64,000 nucleotides of DNA from contig NZ_RAQQ01000012.1 in the NCBI RefSeq assembly GCF_003610785.1, positions 1-64,000 on the forward strand. Reading direction: 5' to 3'. Source of the stretch: Micromonospora globbae. GTDB taxonomy: Bacteria > Actinomycetota > Actinomycetes > Mycobacteriales > Micromonosporaceae. Positions 23,440 through 30,730 of this stretch are shown piece by piece; the first letter of the stretch is position 1; the number at the start of each line of letters is the position of its first letter. The translations under genes were made by a program, and so were the position numbers. Below the pieces are notes generated by a model, which saw only the letters and a list, made by a program, of their open reading frames with translations, searched no databases and had not been told where the DNA came from.

Positions 23440-24313
23440 GCCGGTACGGGCGGTGGGGCGGGCCCCGCTCATGCGGGTCCGCTCCGCCTCCGCGCCGGCG
23501 CCGGGCCGGGACGTCAACGAGGATCTCGTGTTCCGGTTCGGCGCCCTCGTCGGCGTGCTCGACGGCGCCACCGTGCCGGAGGGGTTCGACACCGGATGCG
23601 TGCACGGCCCGGAGTGGTACGTCCGGCACCTCGCCGCCCGGATCGGGCTGGCCGAGGCGGTGCGCCCCACGGCCAGTCTCATGAGCAACCTCGCGGCGGC
23701 GATCCTCGCGGTACGCGCGGACCACGGCGGCGTGTGCGACCTGGACCATCCGGGAACGCCCTCCAGCACCGTCTGCCTGCTGCGCGAGGGCGGCGACCAG
23801 GTGGACTACCTCGTGCTCTGCGACAGCCCGCTGGTGCTGGACGCGGGCGGGCGCGTCAGCGTCGTGTCGGACGACCGGCTCGACGCCGCCATGGCGGAGC
23901 TGCGCCGCACGGTGGCGGCGGTGCCGGCCGGGACCGCGGACCGGACCACCCGGTTCCGGCAGGCGGTCGGCATCCAGCGGGAACGCATGAACCGTACGCA
24001 CGGCTACTGGGTGGCCGCGTCCGACCCCGACGCGGCGTACCACGCGGTGACCGGGACCGTGCCGCTGCGCGGGCCGGGGGCGCTGCGCCGGGCCGTGCTG
24101 CTGAGCGACGGCGCCTCCGCGGCCGTCGAGCAGTTCGACCTCATGGACTGGTCGGGGCTGCTCGACCTGGTGAGCGCCGAGGGGCCGGACGCCCTCATCG
24201 GCCGCGTACGCGCCGCCGAGCGGGACCTGTCCGACCGGCTGCGCCGGCACAAGCGCGCGGACGACGCGTCGGTGGTCCTCTGCGAGTTCGGTCCGGGCGA
24301 CAGCGGAGCGTAA
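23432..24313 (+). CDS. PP2C-like protein phosphatase
   Basis: A 293-residue protein with the pattern of a PP2C-type Ser/Thr phosphatase: RDVNEDLVFRFGALVGVLDGAT near the start matches the metal-binding NED and DGAT motifs, STVCLLREGGD is the core strand, and VLLSDGASAAV carries the later metal Asp. RADDASVVLCEF fits the last D-D motif. It may dephosphorylate proteins in the stress module around it. Start GTG 23432, overlapping the DUF3618 stop by 8 nt, is preferred; an ATG at 23471 is a weaker alternative. Function is by family only. Confidence 0.78.
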   Translation: MAEPVRAVGRAPLMRVRSASAPAPGRDVNEDLVFRFGALVGVLDGATVPEGFDTGCVHGPEWYVRHLAARIGLAEAVRPTASLMSNLAAAILAVRADHGGVCDLDHPGTPSSTVCLLREGGDQVDYLVLCDSPLVLDAGGRVSVVSDDRLDAAMAELRRTVAAVPAGTADRTTRFRQAVGIQRERMNRTHGYWVAASDPDAAYHAVTGTVPLRGPGALRRAVLLSDGASAAVEQFDLMDWSGLLDLVSAEGPDALIGRVRAAERDLSDRLRRHKRADDASVVLCEFGPGDSGA

Positions 24314-24415
24314 GGCCGGACCCGGTCCACCCGACCGGTCGGTACCTGGCGACGGACCGCCAGTCACCGCCGAATGGGGTGGACTTCTCCCGGTAGGGGC
24401 GGCAGACTGCGCGAC

Positions 24416-24925
24416 GTGACGGGTGAGGTCCGGATTGCGCCGGTGGACGAGCACAACCTTGAGCCGTTGCTCTCCGTAGCGGCCGCCGAGGCGGAGCCCG
24501 GTGAGGTGATGCCGCCGGTGGAGGCGCCGGCGGGCTGGTCGCACGCGCGTCGGGAGGCGTTCCGCGAGTTCCACCGGGCCAGCTTCGGTGGGCTCGCCGG
24601 CCCGACCCGGACGCAGATGTACGCGATCCTCGCCGGCGGCGAGGTGGTCGGGATGGTCCGGATGACCCGGCGTGACGATCCGGGGACGGTGGAGACCGGC
24701 ATGTGGCTCGGCCGCTCCGCACGCGGCCAGGGCGTCGGTGGGGCGGCCCTGCGGGAGCTGCTGAACGAGGCGGCCGCGGCCGGCATGCGCACCGTGGTGG
24801 CCGAGACCACCTCCGACAACACCGGCGCGCTCCAGGTGCTCGAAAAATGCGGCGCCACATTGCGTCACGACGCCGGCAAGGTGTACGCGGAAATCTGTCT
24901 GGATTCGACTCCGCCGGCCCTCTGA
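24416..24925 (+). CDS. GNAT family N-acetyltransferase
   Basis: A 169-residue acetyltransferase of the RimJ/RimL-like GNAT type. The acetyl-CoA pyrophosphate loop is GRSARGQGVGGAALRELL, followed by the conserved ETTSDNTGALQVLEKCGATL. Substrate (small molecule or protein N-terminus) is unknown. The GTG at 24416 is selected because the family fold starts there; CAGACT 7 nt upstream is a weak -10. The gene's 3' end and the following spacer have lower GC than their surroundings. Confidence 0.88.
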   Translation: MTGEVRIAPVDEHNLEPLLSVAAAEAEPGEVMPPVEAPAGWSHARREAFREFHRASFGGLAGPTRTQMYAILAGGEVVGMVRMTRRDDPGTVETGMWLGRSARGQGVGGAALRELLNEAAAAGMRTVVAETTSDNTGALQVLEKCGATLRHDAGKVYAEICLDSTPPAL

Positions 24926-25066
24926 ACCGATTCGCGCGGTCGTCGACCGGCTGTCCTTTTCGCACTCCTGACCTGCCTCTACGTGTCTCATCGCCCCTTT
25001 TGGCGCGATGATCACCCGCTTTTCGGAATTCATTTCGCTCGCATTTCCCGGAATGGCACGGATGCG

Positions 25067-25091
25067 GTTTCGCGGTCATGCCGTGGGGTAC
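25067..25091 (+). promoter_or_regulatory. SigB-type promoter of the gas-vesicle operon
   Basis: GTTT (25067-25070), 15-nt spacer, GGGTAC (25086-25091). This matches the actinobacterial general-stress sigma consensus GNNT-N14-16-GGGTAY exactly. It stands 125 nt before the first gene of the gvp operon, in a spacer of lower GC (24926-25216) that holds no gene. Confidence 0.65.
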
Positions 25092-25216
25092 TGCCCGCCG
25101 GGTCCGCCACAACGGGACGCCGGACGGAAGGTCCCGGCTCGCGTCACTCAGCGGGCCCCTTCTTCCGGCCCCGCCGGCGGCAGGCGTCCGGACCGCGGGG
25201 GAGCGAAGGAGAACAG

Positions 25217-25633
25217 ATGAACAGCGGAACACGAATCGGACTCGCCGTGGGTCTCGGGTACCTGATCGGTCGCCGTCGCAAGCTGCGGACCGCGCTCGCC
25301 CTGGCCGCGGCCGTCGCGGCCGGCCGGGCGAGCATGCACCCCGGCGGGCTGCTGCAACGCGGGGGCGAACTGCTCCAGGCCTCCCCCCACCTGACCAACC
25401 TCGGCCGCCTCGGCGGCCCGCTCGCCGCCGCCGGCAAGGCGGCCGCCACCGCGGCCGCGGGCAACGGCATCGACGCGCTCAGCGGGAAGCTCCGCAACTC
25501 GGCGGACACGTTGCGCCGCCGCTCCGCCGAGGTGACCGGCCAGACGTCGAGGGACCGTGGCGCCGACGAGCCGTCGGGCGACTCGGGCCGGTCCGACACG
25601 GCCGAGCCCGCCGCCCAGGGGCGGGGGCGGTGA
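25217..25633 (+). CDS. Small Ala/Gly-rich protein, first gene of gvp operon
   Basis: A 138-residue protein of no recognised family. Residues 4-40 form a Gly/Ala hydrophobic segment broken by basic residues (GLAVGLGYLIGRRRKLRTALALAAAVAAG); the rest is helical and Ala-rich with a polar tail. The ATG at 25217 follows GGAGCGAAGGAG. It directly precedes the SRPBCC gene (1 bp between stop and ATG) in the gas-vesicle operon. Actinobacterial gvp clusters carry extra genes called gvpY and gvpZ; this could be the gvpY equivalent, but that is inference from position. Confidence 0.7.
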   Translation: MNSGTRIGLAVGLGYLIGRRRKLRTALALAAAVAAGRASMHPGGLLQRGGELLQASPHLTNLGRLGGPLAAAGKAAATAAAGNGIDALSGKLRNSADTLRRRSAEVTGQTSRDRGADEPSGDSGRSDTAEPAAQGRGR

Positions 25634-25634
25634 C

Positions 25635-26843
25635 ATGGTGGGACACGAGGCCGGCGGCCTGGCCGGCAAGGTCCGCGGCCAGCTCGCCGACGACGTGCGG
25701 AACCTGGCCGAAGCGCTCGGCGAGCGGGCCGCCTCCGTGGTGACCGAGAAGCTCACGAGCGCGACCCACCGGCTCAGCGAGTACGCCAAGCAGGGCGGTG
25801 GTCCCGGCCTCATCGCCGCGGCCACCGGCGCGCAGCGGATGGCCGAGGGCGACTCCCCGGTGAAGGCGATGATCCACGCCGGGATGGCCGGCGGTAAGGA
25901 GAAGGTGATGTCGGCGCTCGGCAGGCGCAAGGGCGGCGAGCGCGGCGGCGGGAAGCTCAAGGTGACCAACATCGTCGAGGCGATCGAGGTCGGCGTGCCG
26001 GTCCGGGTCGCGTACAACCAGTGGACCCAGTTCGGCGACTTCCCGAGCTTCATGAAGAAGGTCGAGAACGTCGACACCGAGTCCGACGAGAAGCTCACCT
26101 GGAAGGCGCAGGTCTTCTGGTCGCACCGGACGTGGGAGTCGACCGTCGTCCGGCAGATCCCGGACAAGCTCATCCACTGGCGGTCGAAGGGCGAGAAGGG
26201 CTCGGTCGACGGCACGGTCAGCTTCCACGAGCTGACCCCGGACCTGACCCGGATCCTGGTGGTGCTCGAGTACCACCCGCAGGGCCTCTTCGAACACACC
26301 GGCAACCTGTGGCGCGCGCAGGGCCGCCGCGTACGGCTGGAACTCAAGCACTTCGTCCGGCACGTGATGACCCACACCGTGCTCGACCCGGACTCGGTAC
26401 AGGGCTGGCGGGGCGAGATCCGCGACTCCCAGGTGGTCCGGGACCACGACACGGCCGTACGCGAGGAGCAGGAGCGCGCCCGGCGGGAGGGTCCGCCGGC
26501 CGAGGAGCACCCGGAGGCCGGGGAGCAACCGCCGGAGCGCCCCGAAGAGGAGGTCGGCGAGGAGGAGCGCCCCCGCCGGCGCGCGGTGCGTGCGCGCCGC
26601 CGCCCGGTGCGGCGTCGCCCCGCCGACGAGGAGTACGAGGACGAGTACGACGAGGACTACGACGACGAGTACGAGGAGGAGCCGGAGGAACCGGAGGAAC
26701 CGCGTCCGGTGCGCCGGCGGGCGCCCGCGTCGCGGGCCCGCCGGGCGGAACCCGAGCCCGAGGAGGAGCCACGGGCCCGCCGCGCTCCCCAGACCCCCCG
26801 TCGTCCCGTGGTCCGCCGTCGTCGGGAGGTGTCAGACGAGTGA
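25635..26843 (+). CDS. SRPBCC-fold protein with charged tail (gas-vesicle associated)
   Basis: A 402-residue protein. Residues 1-105 are an Ala/Gly-rich helical region. An SRPBCC/polyketide-cyclase fold follows at about 110-260 (VTNIVEAIEVGVPVRVAYNQWTQFGDFPSFM, HRTWESTVVRQIPDKLIHW, GTVSFHELTPDLTRI). From about 290 the tail is strongly charged, with alternating Arg/Pro and Glu/Asp/Tyr blocks. SRPBCC genes recur in actinobacterial gvp clusters; a chaperone or cargo-binding role is possible but unproved. ATG 25635 comes just after the previous stop, and its own TGA overlaps the GTG of the gvpA-type gene. Confidence 0.82.
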   Translation: MVGHEAGGLAGKVRGQLADDVRNLAEALGERAASVVTEKLTSATHRLSEYAKQGGGPGLIAAATGAQRMAEGDSPVKAMIHAGMAGGKEKVMSALGRRKGGERGGGKLKVTNIVEAIEVGVPVRVAYNQWTQFGDFPSFMKKVENVDTESDEKLTWKAQVFWSHRTWESTVVRQIPDKLIHWRSKGEKGSVDGTVSFHELTPDLTRILVVLEYHPQGLFEHTGNLWRAQGRRVRLELKHFVRHVMTHTVLDPDSVQGWRGEIRDSQVVRDHDTAVREEQERARREGPPAEEHPEAGEQPPERPEEEVGEEERPRRRAVRARRRPVRRRPADEEYEDEYDEDYDDEYEEEPEEPEEPRPVRRRAPASRARRAEPEPEEEPRARRAPQTPRRPVVRRRREVSDE

Positions 26844-27274
26844 CTGTCGCAACCACAGGTGGTCAGGCCGGCGGCGCGCTGGAACGCAGCGGGTCGTCGT
26901 CCAGCCTGGCGGACGTCGTGGAGACCGTGCTCGACAAGGGCGTCGTCATCGACGCGCAGGTCTCCGTCGCCGTGGTCGGCATCCAGTTGTTGGAGATCAA
27001 CGCCCGCGTGGTGGTGGCGAGCGTCGAGACGTACCTGCGGTTCGCGCAGGCGGTCGACCGGCTCGACATCACGCCGCGTAACCAGAAGGGGCTGCCCGAC
27101 CTGGTGGAGGGAGCGTCCGGGGCCGTGGGCGCCGGCAAGGCCGCGTCCGGCCTCGGCAAGACGGTCGGCGCGATCGGCGGCGCCGTCCGCGACGCGGTCG
27201 AGGAACTCGGCTCGGACCGGGACCGCGAGCGGCCCCGGCGCCGGCGCCGGGACGAGGAGCGGTCCGATGGCTGA
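26840..27274 (+). CDS. gvpA: Gas vesicle structural protein GvpA-type
   Basis: A 144-residue protein of the GvpA/GvpJ family that builds the hydrophobic gas-vesicle shell. The conserved core lies at about 22-72: SLADVVETVLDKGVVIDAQ, VVGIQLLEINARVVVASVETYLRF and AQAVDRLD. The C-terminal 70 residues are a low-complexity Gly/Ala then Arg/Glu extension, as in other actinobacterial members. Of the three GvpA-family proteins here, this keeps the fullest shell-protein core, so it is taken as the main one; gvpJ is an alternative. The GTG at 26840 overlaps the upstream stop, and gvpF starts before its stop. Confidence 0.85.
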   Translation: MTVATTGGQAGGALERSGSSSSLADVVETVLDKGVVIDAQVSVAVVGIQLLEINARVVVASVETYLRFAQAVDRLDITPRNQKGLPDLVEGASGAVGAGKAASGLGKTVGAIGGAVRDAVEELGSDRDRERPRRRRRDEERSDG

Positions 27275-28022
27275 GGAGCGGGGCTTGTTCATCTACGGGA
27301 TCGTGCCGTCGGACGTGGAGCCGACCCCGGACGCGTCCGGGGTCGGTGACCCGCCCGGCGAGGTGACGGTGGTCCGGCAGGGCCGGGTGGCCGCCCTCGT
27401 GAGCGAGGTGTCGCTGGAGGCGGCGCTCGGCCGGCCGGCGGACCTCACCGCGTACGAGGAACTGCTCGACGGCACGGCGGCCGTCGCCCCGGTGCTGCCG
27501 GTCCGGTTCGGCACGGTGGTCACCGGCCCCGACGCGGTGGCCGACCTGCTCGACGCGCACGGCGACCGGTTCGCGGAGGCCCTGGACGAGCTGGAGGGCC
27601 GATTCGAGTACATCGTGCACGGTCGCTACGAGGAGTCGGCGCTCGTCCAGGGTGTGCTGGAGGACAACCCGGCCGCCGCCGACCTGGCCGACCAGGTGCG
27701 CGGGCGGCCGGAGGAGGAGACCCGGGAGCAGCGGATCCGGCTCGGCGAGATCATCAGCCAGGCCGTGGAGCTGCGCCGGGAGGCCGAGAACCGCGAACTG
27801 CTCGACCTCCTCGGCCCGCTCGCGGTGTCCGGCCTCGCGCGACCGCCGAGCAACGAGCTGGACGCCGTGCACGCGGCCTTCCTCGTCGACGAGGACAGCG
27901 AGGACGAGTTCGTGGACGCCGTCGAGGAGTTCGCCGAGCAGCGGCGGGGCCTGGTGCGGATGCGGCTGCGCGGGCCCCTCGCCCCGTACGACTTCGTGAG
28001 CGCCCACCAGTTGGCGGGGTGA
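27267..28022 (+). CDS. gvpF: Gas vesicle protein GvpF/GvpL family
   Basis: A 251-residue GvpF/GvpL protein, an accessory factor for assembly of the vesicle shell. The family start LFIYGIVPSDVE is present, then the VAALVSEVSLEAALGRPADL and VLPVRFGTVV strands of the N-terminal domain, an EETREQRIRLGEIISQAVELRREAE helix, and the second domain with AAFLVDEDSEDEFVDAVEEF ending in GPLAPYDFV. The ATG at 27267 overlaps the end of gvpA by 8 nt. It is called gvpF because it is the first of two paralogues and precedes gvpG. Confidence 0.9.
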   Translation: MAEERGLFIYGIVPSDVEPTPDASGVGDPPGEVTVVRQGRVAALVSEVSLEAALGRPADLTAYEELLDGTAAVAPVLPVRFGTVVTGPDAVADLLDAHGDRFAEALDELEGRFEYIVHGRYEESALVQGVLEDNPAAADLADQVRGRPEEETREQRIRLGEIISQAVELRREAENRELLDLLGPLAVSGLARPPSNELDAVHAAFLVDEDSEDEFVDAVEEFAEQRRGLVRMRLRGPLAPYDFVSAHQLAG

Positions 28023-28025
28023 GGC

Positions 28026-28421
28026 GTGGACATCCTCTGGGCGCTGCTGACCCTGCCGTACGCGCCCGTGCGCGGGCTCACCGCCGTGGTGAAGGTCATC
28101 GCCCGGGAGGCCGAGTCGCAGCGCACCAACCCGATCAACATCCGGCGGGAACTGGAGGAGCTGGACGCGGCGGCCGCGGCCGGCGAGCTGTCGCCGGAGG
28201 AACGTGACCGGCGGCAGCAGCAGGTCCTGGAGAGGCTCACGGGTGGCGTACGCCCGGCGGCCGCGCGGGACCGGGAGGACCGGCCGCCTGCCCGGGGCGG
28301 CGGCCGGCCCGCCCGGGCCCCCGTACGGCGGGCGCGGCGGGCGGACACGGAGCGACGACGCGGGGGAGGTGTGCGTGATGGATCGGATCCGCGGCGACGG
28401 CGACCGGGCCCGGCGGCGTGA
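28026..28421 (+). CDS. gvpG: Gas vesicle protein GvpG
   Basis: GvpG is a small accessory protein needed for vesicle formation. The first 75 residues are the family domain (DILWALLTLPYAPVRGLTAVVKVIAREAE; INIRRELEELDAA; LSPEERDRRQQQVLERL). An Arg/Pro/Gly-rich tail of about 55 residues makes it longer (131) than typical members of about 80. The GTG at 28026 is 3 nt after the gvpF stop. Its last 44 nt overlap the start of gvpO in another frame, so part of the tail may simply be tolerated read-through sequence. Confidence 0.85.
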   Translation: MDILWALLTLPYAPVRGLTAVVKVIAREAESQRTNPINIRRELEELDAAAAAGELSPEERDRRQQQVLERLTGGVRPAAARDREDRPPARGGGRPARAPVRRARRADTERRRGGGVRDGSDPRRRRPGPAA

Positions 28422-28725
28422 ACCGGAGCCGGAGGACGAGTGGGAGGGCGACGAGGAGTACGTCGAGCCCCTGTCGGCCGCCGAGGCGGCGCGCGAGGGG
28501 TTGCGCCAGATCGTCGAGCTGACCGGACGCGAGCCGGTGGGCACCACGTCGCTGAAGGCGGTGCGCGACGGCTGGCTGGTCGGCGTGGAGGTGGTCGAGG
28601 ACCGCCGCATCCCGGCCTCGACGGACCTGCTCGGACTGTACGAGGTGCAGCTGGACATCGACGGCGCCCTGCTTGGCTACCGGCGGGTGCGGCGCTACCA
28701 GCGGGGGAAGGGCGAGGTGGGCTGA
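28378..28725 (+). CDS. gvpO: Gas vesicle protein GvpO
   Basis: A 115-residue GvpO-family protein, required for gas-vesicle formation. After an acidic, charged N-terminus (EPEPEDEWEGDEEYVEP) the conserved domain shows AREGLRQIVELTGREPVGTTSLK, DGWLVGVEVVEDRRIPASTDLLGLYEVQLD and GYRRVRRYQRG. The ATG at 28378 has a GGGGGAGG site; an in-frame GTG at 28375 is possible. It overlaps gvpG by 44 nt and is followed 1 nt later by a gvpJ-type gene. In the Streptomyces order gvpO is first; here it is in the middle. Confidence 0.9.
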   Translation: MDRIRGDGDRARRREPEPEDEWEGDEEYVEPLSAAEAAREGLRQIVELTGREPVGTTSLKAVRDGWLVGVEVVEDRRIPASTDLLGLYEVQLDIDGALLGYRRVRRYQRGKGEVG

Positions 28726-28726
28726 G

Positions 28727-29104
28727 ATGACCAGTACGCCGTCCGTGGTGCAGAACTCCGGCCAGGTCCTGCCGGCCGGGCACGAGCCGGCCAACCTCGG
28801 CGACATCCTGGAGCGGGTGCTCGACCGGGGCATCGTGATCGCCGGTGACATCCGCGTCAGCCTGCTCGACATCGAGCTGCTGACGTTGAAGCTCCGGCTG
28901 GTCATCGCGTCGGTCGACACCGCACGCCAGATCGGCATCGACTGGTGGGAGCACGATCCCTGGCTCAGTTCCCGTGCCCGCCCACCCGTGGAGCCCGGCC
29001 CGCGGGACCCGGAGGAGGTGGAGGCCGAACGCCGGCCGCGGGTCGCCGCCCGGGCCCGGCGGCGGGACGTCGGACGGGAGGAGTGGGATGAGATCGACGG
29101 TTGA
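28727..29104 (+). CDS. gvpJ: Gas vesicle protein GvpJ-type (GvpA family)
   Basis: A 125-residue GvpA/GvpJ-family protein thought to help nucleate or cap the vesicle. The core NLGDILERVLDRGIVIAGDI, VSLLDIELLTLKLRLVIASV, DTARQIGIDWWEHDPWL is at about 23-80. The WW-EHDPWL stretch and missing TYLRFAEA segment separate it from shell-type GvpA. The tail is charged. The ATG comes 1 nt after the gvpO stop. The next gene starts 17 nt before its stop with a GGGAGGAG site, so translation is coupled. Confidence 0.85.
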   Translation: MTSTPSVVQNSGQVLPAGHEPANLGDILERVLDRGIVIAGDIRVSLLDIELLTLKLRLVIASVDTARQIGIDWWEHDPWLSSRARPPVEPGPRDPEEVEAERRPRVAARARRRDVGREEWDEIDG

Positions 29105-29912
29105 GGCCCGGACGGGCACCGGCGACACCGGGCGCTGGCTGCACGGCGTGCTCCGGGAGGCGGACCTCGGGCTGCTGAGCGGCCTGCCGGGGATGACCGG
29201 CGAGCCGGTCCGCCCGGTCCGCGCGGCCGGCCTGGTGGCCGTCGTGAGCGCGGTGCCGCTGACGGAGTACGGCGAGGAGGCGCTGCACCGCAACCTGGAG
29301 GACCTGGCCTGGCTGGAGCGGGTGGCCCGGGCGCACCACCGGGTGGTGGACGCGCTGGCGGGGGCGGGCGCCGTCGTGCCCGCCCGCCTGGCGACCGTGC
29401 ACCACGACGACGGCCGGGTCGCCGCCTCGCTCACCGAGCGCCGCGCCGAACTGGCCGCCCTGCTCGACCGGCTCACCGGGCGTGGGGAGTGGGGCGTCAA
29501 GGGGTACGTCGTGCCGGGCGCGGTGCCGCAGGCCGAGGAGACCGCCGGCCCCGGCGGCGCCGGAGCCGCGTACCTGCGGCGGCGCCGGGCACAGCTCACC
29601 GCACGGGAGGACGTGCAGCGGAACGCCGCTGCCGCCGCGGCGGCCGTGCACGAGGCGCTGTCTCGGCACGCGGTCGCCGCCCGGCGGCACGCGCCGCAGG
29701 ACCGTCGGCTCTCCGGGGCGCCCACCGCCATGGCGCTCAACGGCGCGTACCTCGTGGACGCCACCGCGGCGGCCGGCTTCGCGGGGCTCGTGGAGACGCT
29801 CGGCGCCCGCCATCCGGAGCTGCGGCTGGAGCTGACCGGCCCGTGGCCGCCGTACTCCTTCGTGGCCGAACGGCCCGCGGAGCCCGCGCGGGTGCGGGAG
29901 CCGGCATGGTGA
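29088..29912 (+). CDS. gvpL: Gas vesicle protein GvpL/GvpF family
   Basis: The second GvpF/GvpL-type protein of the operon, 274 residues. The first strand is degenerate (WLHGVLREADLG) but the family pattern follows: VVSAVPLTEYGEEALHRNLEDLAWLERVARAHHRVVDALAG, PARLATVHHDD, YLRRRRAQLTAREDVQRNAAAAAAAVHEAL and NGAYLVDATAAAGFAGLVETLGARHPELRLELTGPWPPYSFV. Such proteins bind GvpA-type subunits during assembly. The ATG at 29088 lies inside the gvpJ end, and its TGA overlaps the next start. Confidence 0.88.
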   Translation: MRSTVEARTGTGDTGRWLHGVLREADLGLLSGLPGMTGEPVRPVRAAGLVAVVSAVPLTEYGEEALHRNLEDLAWLERVARAHHRVVDALAGAGAVVPARLATVHHDDGRVAASLTERRAELAALLDRLTGRGEWGVKGYVVPGAVPQAEETAGPGGAGAAYLRRRRAQLTAREDVQRNAAAAAAAVHEALSRHAVAARRHAPQDRRLSGAPTAMALNGAYLVDATAAAGFAGLVETLGARHPELRLELTGPWPPYSFVAERPAEPARVREPAW

Positions 29913-30190
29913 CCACCTCGCTCGCGCCGAACAGCGCCGACGACCCGCTGGCCTACCGGCCGGTCGCCCTCGTGGACCTGCTCGACCGGGTCCTGGCCAC
30001 GGGCGTGGTGGTCAGCGGCGACATCACGCTGTCCATCGCCGACGTGGACCTGGTCCGCATCTCCCTGCGTGCGCTGATCGCCTCGGTCGGCGCCCTCGCC
30101 CCGCCCGAGCCGCCGGCGGCGGGCGGTGCGGCGGCGGTGCCGGGCCCGGACGCGCCGTCGGCGGGCGCCCTCCCTGGAGGCGACTGGTGA
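29906..30190 (+). CDS. gvpS: Gas vesicle protein GvpS-type (GvpA family)
   Basis: A 94-residue third member of the GvpA family. The core PVALVDLLDRVLATGVVVSGDI, LSIADVDLVRISLRALIASVGAL is at about 19-65, and a short Ala/Pro/Gly tail follows. It is shorter than the other two and lacks the region after the second helix, as GvpS/GvpM-like minor proteins do. It begins inside the end of gvpL (7-nt overlap), and its stop overlaps the gvpK start. Subtype naming follows position and length and is less sure than the family. Confidence 0.8.
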   Translation: MVTTSLAPNSADDPLAYRPVALVDLLDRVLATGVVVSGDITLSIADVDLVRISLRALIASVGALAPPEPPAAGGAAAVPGPDAPSAGALPGGDW

Positions 30191-30648
30191 CGGAACGGGA
30201 CGGCGCGCCGGGCGCGGGCCGGGACGAGGCGGCGGGGGTCGCGCGGGGGCGTGGGCCGGCGGGTGAGGCGGCCGGCGCGGCGCGGGATCCGGGGCTGGCG
30301 GGCCGGGACGAGGCGGTGGAGCTGGCCGCGGCGCTGGACGCGCCGCAGTGGCGTCCGCCGCGGGTGACGCCGCTGGACCGGCGGCTGTCGGTGGACCGGG
30401 ACTCCGTCGAGCGCGGGCTGGCCAGCCTCGTCCTCACCGTGATCGAACTGCTCCGGCAGCTGATGGAGCGGCAGGCGCTGCGCCGCGTCGAGCTGGGCGA
30501 CCTCACCGACGAGCAGATCGAGCGGATCGGGACGACCCTCATGGCGCTGGAGGAGCAGATGGCCGGGCTGCGCGAGTACTTCGGCCTGGCCCCCGAGGAC
30601 CTGAACCTCGACCTGGGCCCGCTGGGCCCCCTGCTGCCCACCGACTGA
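30187..30648 (+). CDS. gvpK: Gas vesicle protein GvpK
   Basis: A 153-residue GvpK protein, the last gene of the operon. The N-terminal half is low-complexity Gly/Ala/Arg. The conserved helical domain lies at about 75-150: DSVERGLASLVLTVIELLRQLMERQALRRVE, DEQIERIGTTLMALEEQM, LREYFGLAPEDLNLDLGPLG. GvpK is an essential accessory factor, with unknown chemistry. The GTG at 30187 overlaps the previous stop (GTGA). A palindromic repeat begins 24 nt after the stop and may end the transcript. Confidence 0.92.
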   Translation: MTERDGAPGAGRDEAAGVARGRGPAGEAAGAARDPGLAGRDEAVELAAALDAPQWRPPRVTPLDRRLSVDRDSVERGLASLVLTVIELLRQLMERQALRRVELGDLTDEQIERIGTTLMALEEQMAGLREYFGLAPEDLNLDLGPLGPLLPTD

Positions 30649-30672
30649 CCACCCGGCCCCCGTTCGTCCCGG

Positions 30673-30730
30673 TGATCATGAGGTTGGCGGGCGCGACACG
30701 CCGAGGTGGTCCCCGCCAACCTCATGATCA
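30673..30730. repeat. Palindromic repeat, copy 2 (ATGA-GTT type)
   Basis: Perfect inverted repeat of 18-nt arms (30673-30690, TGATCATGAGGTTGGCGG, and 30713-30730) around a 22-nt loop containing GCGACACGCCG, as in copy 1 at 11076-11130. It lies between convergent gvpK and the AAA ATPase gene, and its terminal TGATCA supplies the ATPase stop codon. Confidence 0.85.

Noticed and set aside
24983..25216. N-terminal extension of the first gvp-operon gene
   Set aside because: The extension would cross the SigB-type promoter; the ATG at 25217 has a good ribosome site.
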